Origin: Bradyrhizobium sp. SRS-191 | GTDB lineage: Bacteria; Pseudomonadota; Alphaproteobacteria; Rhizobiales; Xanthobacteraceae | DNA: 64,000 nucleotides | Reading direction: 5' to 3' | Assembly (NCBI RefSeq): GCF_024586915.1 | Contig: NZ_JANBVS010000004.1 | Coordinates: 186,001-250,000, forward strand | In this document: positions 58,734 to 64,000 of the stretch, piece by piece | Numbering within the stretch: the stretch's first letter is position 1 | Layout of the letters: the number at the start of each line of letters is the position of its first letter | Notes under the pieces: model-generated | The model's database searches: none | The model's input: only the letters and a program-made list of their open reading frames with translations | Told to the model about the DNA's origin: nothing | Made by a program: the position numbers and the translations under genes

Positions 58734-59639
58734 TCAGAGATAGCCGGCGACGCGCAGACGCTCGAAGGCGTCCTCGGTCTCGTGGTCGAGCGCGCGACCC
58801 GCACGCTCCGGCACCTTGGTGCTTTCGAGCTCGGCGAGAATTTCCGGAATGTTCGACGCGTTCGACGCCACGGGGAAAGTGATGTCCTGGTCGCCGAGAG
58901 AGCGATAGCGCTTGCCGTTCCTGGAGAGATACAGCGGGATGATCGGGATGTTCTCGCGCGCGGTGTAGGCCCAGATGTCGGCCTCGGTCCAATGCAGGAT
59001 CGGATGGATGCGCAAGTGAGCGCCCTGCGGCGGCGAGGCGTTGAAGTGATCCCAGAACTCCGGCGGCTGGTCGCGGACGTCCCAATGGCCCTCGGCGCCG
59101 CGCGGCGAGAACACGCGCTCCTTGGCGCGCGTTGCCTCCTCGTCGCGGCGGATGCCGGCGATCAGGCCGTCGAAGCCGTGCTTGGCGAGCGCCATCTTCA
59201 GGCCCTCGGTCTTGCGCGCCGCGGAGCGCGCGGCGGGCGGCAGCGTGGGATCGACGGCATCGATCGGCGGGCACGGCTCGACGCGCAGATCAAGTCCCCA
59301 TTCCTGCGCGTAGGTATCGCGGAAGGCGTACATCTCCGGAAACTTCTTGGCCGTATCGACATGCATGGCCGGAAACGGCACGCGGCCGAAGAAGGCCTTG
59401 CGCGCGAGCCAGATCATCACGTTGGAATCTTTTCCCAGCGACCACAGCAGCGCCAGCTTCTTCAGCCGTGCAAAGGCCTCGCGGAGAATGTAAATGCTCT
59501 GCGCCTCCAGCTGGTCGAGATGATCCATCGTCGGCGCGGCGCTCAGCACGCGCGGCATGGAAGATGCTTGCTCGAGCTCGGAAGAGGGCAACCGGTCTCT
59601 GGAAACGTCGTTGGTGAGAATGTGCATGCTGCTAGCCAT
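58734..59639 (-). CDS. cysD: Sulfate adenylyltransferase subunit 2
   Basis: 301 residues. [20 protein letters not shown] is the PP-loop-type signature of CysD, and [13 protein letters not shown] and [18 protein letters not shown] follow. Catalyses ATP plus sulfate to APS with the CysN GTPase. Start is ATG 59639, or 59627. Divergent from cysG with a 123-base gap. Confidence 0.95.
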   Translation of the reverse strand: MASSMHILTNDVSRDRLPSSELEQASSMPRVLSAAPTMDHLDQLEAQSIYILREAFARLKKLALLWSLGKDSNVMIWLARKAFFGRVPFPAMHVDTAKKFPEMYAFRDTYAQEWGLDLRVEPCPPIDAVDPTLPPAARSAARKTEGLKMALAKHGFDGLIAGIRRDEEATRAKERVFSPRGAEGHWDVRDQPPEFWDHFNASPPQGAHLRIHPILHWTEADIWAYTARENIPIIPLYLSRNGKRYRSLGDQDITFPVASNASNIPEILAELESTKVPERAGRALDHETEDAFERLRVAGYL

Positions 59640-59650
59640 CGCCTGCTTGG

Positions 59651-59688
59651 GAGAAAATTCTATGGCGAAGCCAGGAAAAAATTTTCTC
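59651..59688. promoter_or_regulatory. Inverted repeat in the cysD/cysG divergent promoter
   Basis: GAGAAAATT (59651-59659) and AATTTTCTC (59680-59688) are perfect 9-base arms 20 bases apart in an AT-rich divergent region. A candidate operator for a sulfur-responsive regulator; which one cannot be said. Confidence 0.45.
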
Positions 59689-59762
59689 TTTACGTCCGCG
59701 GCGTGACACTTATATAGAAAATAATTCCAGTCAACCCCGAAGAGTCGAAGTCAGCGAGCGCA

Positions 59763-61193
59763 ATGCAATATCTTCCGGTGTTTCTCGATCTGAAGACCGG
59801 ACCCGTGCTGCTGATCGGCGCGGGAGAGCTGGTGCGCGCCAAGCTTCGGGTGTTGTTGTCGGCGGGCGCGCAGATACGTTGGTACGCGACCGATGGCGAT
59901 TTCGATCTCGGCGGTCTGAAGGACGATCACGGCCAGATCGAACCCGCTGACGGCGATCCGCTGAGCGCCGATCTCGCCGGCGTCATCGCGGTGCTTTGCG
60001 CGGGCGCCGGAGACATCGGCGTCGCGATGTCGGCGCGGGCGCGCAGCGTCGGACTGCCCGTGAACGTGATGGACGACCTCGCGCATTCCACTTTCATTTT
60101 CCCGGCAATCGTCGATCGCGGCGACGTCGTGGTGGCGATCGGCACCGGCGGCTCGTCGCCGGTGGTGGCGCGCCGCGTCCGCGAGCGCATCGAGGCGCTG
60201 CTGCCGGCTCGGATCGGCGAGCTCGCGGGCTTCATCGGCGACTTCCGCAAGACCATCAATCCGCGGATCGCGGAAATGCCGCTGCGCCGCCGGTTCTGGG
60301 AGCGCATCGTCGACGGCCCGATCGGCGCGCTGGTGCTGGCGGGGCGCAAGCAGGAAGCCGAGGCAGCGCTGCACGGCATCGCCGATCCCACGGCATTCGC
60401 GGGCGCCGATCACGCCGGCCGCAGCGAAGGGCATGTGACGTTGGTGGGCGCCGGTCCCGGCGATCCCGATCTGCTCACCATCAAGGCGCTGCGAGCGCTG
60501 CAGGACGCCGACATTGTCTACTACGACGAACTGGTCACGCCCGAGATTCTCGACCGTATCCGCCGCGATGCCTCGCGCGTGCCGGTTGGCCGCCGCGTCG
60601 GCAAGCCCGGCATCGGCCAGGACGCGGTCAACAAGCTGCTGATCGAGGCGGCACGCGAGGGCAAGCGCGCGGTACGCCTGAAGGGCGGCGACTCCTACGT
60701 GTTCGGACGCGGCGGCGAGGAAGTCGACGCGCTGCGCCATGCCGGCGTGTCCTACACCATCGTGCCCGGCATCACCGCAGGCATCGGTGCCGCCGCGCAG
60801 TTCGAGGTGCCGCTGACGTTCCGCAGCAAGGCGCTGCGCATCACCTTCCTCACCGCGCACAAGGAGCGCGATGCCGAGGCGGTCGACTGGTCCGTTCTGA
60901 CCGACACCAAGATGACCGTCGTCGTCTACATGGGCATGACAGCGGCGCCGGCGGTGCGCTCAGGCCTGCTCGCGGCAGGCCGCTCGCCGCAGACCCCTGT
61001 TGGCGTGTTCGCGCGGGTGACACGGCCGGATGCGCAGGCGGCGGTCGGCACGCTCGATCAGCTGCCGGACCTCGTCGGAAAGATCGATGGCGGCCCGGCC
61101 ATCCTCATCATCGGTGACGTCGTGGCGCATTCGGCGCCGTGGCGTCAGCAGAATCTCAGTGGCGTGATTGCACAACTCCTGGAACCCGTCTGA
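59763..61193 (+). CDS. cysG: Siroheme synthase (trifunctional CysG)
   Basis: 476 residues. The N-terminal NAD-dependent precorrin-2 dehydrogenase/ferrochelatase (about 1-200: TGPVLLIGAGELVRAKLRVLL, HSTFIFPAIVDRGDVVVAIGTGGSSPV) is fused to uroporphyrin-III C-methyltransferase (about 215-460: GAGPGDPDLLTIKALRALQ, VPGITAGIGAAAQFEVPL). It makes siroheme, the cofactor of the downstream reductase. Confidence 0.95.
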   Translation: MQYLPVFLDLKTGPVLLIGAGELVRAKLRVLLSAGAQIRWYATDGDFDLGGLKDDHGQIEPADGDPLSADLAGVIAVLCAGAGDIGVAMSARARSVGLPVNVMDDLAHSTFIFPAIVDRGDVVVAIGTGGSSPVVARRVRERIEALLPARIGELAGFIGDFRKTINPRIAEMPLRRRFWERIVDGPIGALVLAGRKQEAEAALHGIADPTAFAGADHAGRSEGHVTLVGAGPGDPDLLTIKALRALQDADIVYYDELVTPEILDRIRRDASRVPVGRRVGKPGIGQDAVNKLLIEAAREGKRAVRLKGGDSYVFGRGGEEVDALRHAGVSYTIVPGITAGIGAAAQFEVPLTFRSKALRITFLTAHKERDAEAVDWSVLTDTKMTVVVYMGMTAAPAVRSGLLAAGRSPQTPVGVFARVTRPDAQAAVGTLDQLPDLVGKIDGGPAILIIGDVVAHSAPWRQQNLSGVIAQLLEPV

Positions 61194-61508
61194 ATGACCT
61201 CTCCGCTGCAACAGAAGATCAAGATCACCGGTCCCTCGATCGTCACCGCTAACCGCACGTGGGACGGCGCGGTGATCTACCGCACCGGTTCGAAGAGCTG
61301 GTCGGACGAGCTTGCGGAAGCCGCGATCGTGCGCACCGCCGACGAGGCGCGGGCGCTGCTGACCGAAGCGGTCGCCGATGATCTCAACGCGATCGGTCCT
61401 TATATCGCTCCGGTCGAGGTCGCAGCCGATGGCGCGGTGAAGCCCGGCAATATGCGCGAACACATCCGGCTGACGGGCGCCACCATCGCGCTCCCGGCTC
61501 AAGCCTGA
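61194..61508 (+). CDS. DUF2849 family protein
   Basis: 104 residues, directly after the cysG stop. WDGAVIYRTGSKSWSDELAEA and GPYIAPVEVAADGAVKPGN are the family stretch. DUF2849 genes are nearly always beside alphaproteobacterial sulfite/nitrite reductase genes; a function in sulfite reduction is inferred from context. Confidence 0.9.
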   Translation: MTSPLQQKIKITGPSIVTANRTWDGAVIYRTGSKSWSDELAEAAIVRTADEARALLTEAVADDLNAIGPYIAPVEVAADGAVKPGNMREHIRLTGATIALPAQA

Positions 61509-61518
61509 AGGCCCTCTC

Positions 61519-63174
61519 ATGTACGCTTATGATGACATCGACCGTACCCTGGTCAACGAGCGCGTCGCCGAATTCCGCGACCAGGTGAAGCGCCGGCTCT
61601 CGGGCGAACTGTCCGAGGATGAGTTCAAGATGCTGCGGCTGCAGAACGGCGTGTATCTACAGCTGCACGCCTACATGTACCGCATCGCGATTCCCTACGG
61701 CACGCTGGCGTCGAACCAGTTGCGCCGGCTGGCGCATGTCGCGCGCCGCTACGATCGCGGCTACGGCCACTTCACGACCCGGCAGAACATCCAGTTCAAC
61801 TGGATCAAGCTCGCCGAGCTGCCGGATGCGATGGCTGATCTGGCCGAAGTCGGCATCCAGTCGATGCAGACCTCCGGCAACAACATGCGCAACGTCACCG
61901 CCGACCAGTGGGCCGGCGTGGCGCCCGGCGAGGTCGAGGACCCCCGCATCTGGGCCGAGCTGCTGCGCCAGTTCACGACGCTTCACCCGGAATTCTCGTT
62001 CCTGCCGCGCAAGTTCAAGATCGCGATCACGGCCTCGGAGCACGATCGCGCCGCGATCAAGATCCACGACATCGGCCTGCGTCTGTTGAAGAACGAGCAA
62101 GGCGAGACCGGCTTCGAGGTGCTGGTCGGCGGCGGCCTGGGCCGCTCGCCGTTCATCGCCAAGACCATCAAGCCGTTCGTCCACGGCCACGACATCCTGA
62201 GCTATGTCGAGGCGATCCTGCGCGTCTACAATCAGTACGGCCGCCGCGACAACATCTACAAGGCGCGCATCAAGATCCTGGTCCACGAGCTCGGCATCGA
62301 GAAGTTCGCGGCCGAGGTCGAGGAGGAGTGGCAGCAGATCCGCGAGGGCGTGCTCAAGCTGGACGAGGGCATCGTCGAGGATATCCGCTCGCGCTTCTTC
62401 TATCCGGCCTATGAGACGCAGCCGGCGATGCCGGACGAGCTCAAGCAGGCCGCGCACGATCCGAAGTTCGAGGCGTGGCGCAAGAACTCGGTGTTCCCGC
62501 ACAAGCAGCAGGGTTACGCGATCGCCGTGGTGTCGCTGAAGCCGGTCGGAAAGCCGCCGGGCGATGCGACCGCCGACCAGATGGATGCGCTCGCCGACAT
62601 CGCCGACAAGTACTCGTTCGGAGAAATCCGCGTCGGCCATGAGCAGAACCTGGCGCTTCCGCATGTCAAGAAGCGCGACCTGCCGGCGGTGTGGAAGGCG
62701 CTCGAGGCGATCGGGCTCGCCATCCCCAATGTCAACCTCGTCTCCGACATCATCGCCTGCCCGGGGCTCGACTACTGCTCGCTGGCCAATGCGCGCTCGA
62801 TCCCGATCGCGCAGGAGATCACGCGCCGCTTCGCCAACCACGACACGGCGAATTTGATCGGCCGGCTGCACATCAACATCTCCGGTTGCATCAATGCCTG
62901 CGGCCATCATCATGTCGGCCATATCGGCATCCTCGGCGTCGAGAAGAACAACGAGGAATTCTACCAGATCACGATCGGCGGCCGCGCCGACGAGGGCGCC
63001 GAGCTCGGCACCCTGATCGGCCCCGCGGTGCCCTATGCCGAAGTGGCCGATGTCGTCGAGGACATCGTCGAAGCCTATCTTGCGCTGCGCGCGCGTCCCG
63101 AAGAGCTGTTCGTCGACACGGTGAAGCGGCTCGGGGTCGAACCATTCAGGGAGCGGGTTTATGCCACTCGTTAA
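61519..63174 (+). CDS. cysI: Nitrite/sulfite reductase (hemoprotein subunit)
   Basis: 551 residues. Two-fold nitrite/sulfite reductase repeats. The siroheme/4Fe-4S ligands are in CPGLDYCSLANAR and GCINACGHHHVGHIG. RRYDRGYGHFTTRQNIQFNW is the substrate-side arginine cluster. It reduces sulfite to sulfide, with electrons probably from ferredoxin or a partner reductase not in view. Confidence 0.93.
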   Translation: MYAYDDIDRTLVNERVAEFRDQVKRRLSGELSEDEFKMLRLQNGVYLQLHAYMYRIAIPYGTLASNQLRRLAHVARRYDRGYGHFTTRQNIQFNWIKLAELPDAMADLAEVGIQSMQTSGNNMRNVTADQWAGVAPGEVEDPRIWAELLRQFTTLHPEFSFLPRKFKIAITASEHDRAAIKIHDIGLRLLKNEQGETGFEVLVGGGLGRSPFIAKTIKPFVHGHDILSYVEAILRVYNQYGRRDNIYKARIKILVHELGIEKFAAEVEEEWQQIREGVLKLDEGIVEDIRSRFFYPAYETQPAMPDELKQAAHDPKFEAWRKNSVFPHKQQGYAIAVVSLKPVGKPPGDATADQMDALADIADKYSFGEIRVGHEQNLALPHVKKRDLPAVWKALEAIGLAIPNVNLVSDIIACPGLDYCSLANARSIPIAQEITRRFANHDTANLIGRLHINISGCINACGHHHVGHIGILGVEKNNEEFYQITIGGRADEGAELGTLIGPAVPYAEVADVVEDIVEAYLALRARPEELFVDTVKRLGVEPFRERVYATR

Positions 63175-63679
63175 GGGCGGACACATCATTGCGGACGAGT
63201 ACGTCCGCGTCACCGACGATGCCGAGCTGCCGGCGCAAGGCGCGATCCTCGTCTCCGAGACGCGCTTCCTCGCCGGACCCGATGCGCTGGTCGGCCGCGC
63301 CGGTGGCAAGCTCGGCGTGATCTGGCCGAACAACCGCGACGTCGACGATCTCGTGCCCTATCTCGACCGGCTCGCGCTGGTCGCGCTGGTGTTCCCGAGT
63401 TTTCGCGATGGCCGCGCCTATACCCAGGCCAGGCTGCTGCGCGAGCGCTACGGCTATCGCGGCGAGCTGCGCGCGACCGGACAGGTGCTGCGCGATCAGT
63501 TCGTGTTCATGCTGCGCGCCGGCTTCGATGCGTTCGAGGTCAAGAAGCAGGCCGACGCCGAGGCCTTCACCGAGACCGTGAAGCGCTATTCGGTGTTCTA
63601 CCAGCCCGCCGGCGACGGCCGCATCTCGGCGCTGCATCAGCGCCTGCAGCTGCGCCATTCGGAGAGTGCCGGGCTGTGA
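63161..63679 (+). CDS. DUF934 family protein
   Basis: 172 residues, overlapping the end of cysI by 14 bases. FPSFRDGRAYTQARLLRERYGYRGELRATGQVLRDQ is the family core, with GFDAFEV after it. DUF934 accompanies the reductase and cysH in proteobacteria and probably helps sulfite reduction; the mechanism is unknown. Confidence 0.9.
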   Translation: MPLVKGGHIIADEYVRVTDDAELPAQGAILVSETRFLAGPDALVGRAGGKLGVIWPNNRDVDDLVPYLDRLALVALVFPSFRDGRAYTQARLLRERYGYRGELRATGQVLRDQFVFMLRAGFDAFEVKKQADAEAFTETVKRYSVFYQPAGDGRISALHQRLQLRHSESAGL

Positions 63680-64000
63680 GCAATTTGGCTGCATCCACTG
63701 AGGTCGCGGAGGCGCCGGTCGCGGCGCTCGACGCCGCGCTGCGCAACGCGACGCCGCACGAGGTCATCGCCGCCGCGCTGCAGGCGATCGGCCGCGAGCG
63801 GCTCGCGGTGGTGTCGTCGTTCGGCTCTGAGTCGGCGGCCTTGCTGAAAGTGACCGCCGATGTCGATCCGTCAATCCCAGTCGTGTTTCTCGATACCGGG
63901 CACATGTTCGCGGAGACTTTGGCCTATCGCGACCAACTGATCGAGAGTCTCGGCCTGCGCGACGTGCGCTCGATCAAGCCGGATGCCGCGGCGCTGGCGC
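63676..64000 (+). CDS. cysH: Phosphoadenylyl/adenylyl sulfate reductase, 5' part
   Basis: 108 codons are visible before the window ends. GTG 63676 overlaps the DUF934 stop (GTGA). VVSSFGSESAALLKVTADVDPSIPVVFLDTG is the CysH signature. Reduces APS or PAPS to sulfite. The window cuts it before the C-terminal catalytic cysteine, so the substrate class cannot be judged. Confidence 0.93.
   Translation, partial: MSNLAASTEVAEAPVAALDAALRNATPHEVIAAALQAIGRERLAVVSSFGSESAALLKVTADVDPSIPVVFLDTGHMFAETLAYRDQLIESLGLRDVRSIKPDAAALA

Noticed and set aside
61657..63333. A 558-codon open frame on the minus strand
   Set aside because: Antisense to cysI, which has intact siroheme motifs.

Overview
The window is high-GC alphaproteobacterial chromosome whose gene content and order point to Bradyrhizobium or a close relative. 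The grounds are a Tad/Cpa pilus locus, a urea transporter (urt) cluster joined to urease genes, the phyR/nepR/ecfG general stress response trio, and several palindromic intergenic repeats of the kind common in Bradyrhizobium. The species cannot be fixed from sequence alone. No tRNA, rRNA, CRISPR array, integrase or intact transposase was seen.

Layout. 1-2.4 kb: the end of a yejE-type oligopeptide permease and yejF. 2.4-3.9 kb: two small immunity-protein-like genes and a DUF1349 gene. 3.9-5.2 kb: a gene-free stretch made of dispersed and palindromic repeats. 5.2-9.6 kb: an NlpC/P60 peptidase, an M17 aminopeptidase, the TadD-like lipoprotein and an M20 amidase. 9.7-22 kb: Tad pilus genes, namely a minus-strand tadC-tadB-cpaF-cpaE-cpaD-cpaC-cpaB operon, the prepilin peptidase cpaA, one Flp pilin, then (after a sterol-desaturase-family gene) an orphan secretin-N-domain protein and two TadE/TadG pseudopilins. 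22.1-24.4 kb: cold-shock protein, a second-type IF-1 and a DEAD-box helicase. 24.8-37 kb: urtABCDE-ureD-ureA-ureB-[HD hydrolase]-ureC-[ABM protein]-ureE-ureF-ureG, read in one direction behind a very good sigma-54 promoter, so urea is imported and hydrolysed under presumed nitrogen control.

37-48.4 kb: the general stress response locus. It holds a CHASE-type HWE kinase with a damaged N-box, ecfG and nepR (minus strand), and divergent phyR. Between nepR and phyR lies a perfect inverted repeat that carries two EcfG-type -35 boxes. Matching EcfG-type promoters also precede the kinase, an AI-2E transporter/DUF883/holin operon and a small membrane protein. This stretch also holds a TonB-like protein, an L,D-transpeptidase, a DUF2865 protein and a large methyl-accepting chemotaxis protein. 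48.5-56.5 kb: malate synthase G, then an accessory stretch with repeats, a Uma2 protein, several hypotheticals and a di-heme cytochrome behind a 10-G tract. 56.8-64 kb: assimilatory sulfate reduction genes, with cysNC-cysD on the minus strand diverging from cysG-DUF2849-cysI-DUF934-cysH (cut by the window end).

The most interesting points are the Mesh1-like (p)ppGpp-hydrolase-type gene embedded between ureB and ureC, the probable pseudokinase in the stress locus with its coherent set of EcfG-type promoters, and the homopolymer just upstream of the cytochrome gene. Start codons were re-chosen from Shine-Dalgarno spacing and family length where the longest reading frame was implausible. Family assignments rest on motif recognition, not on database searches.
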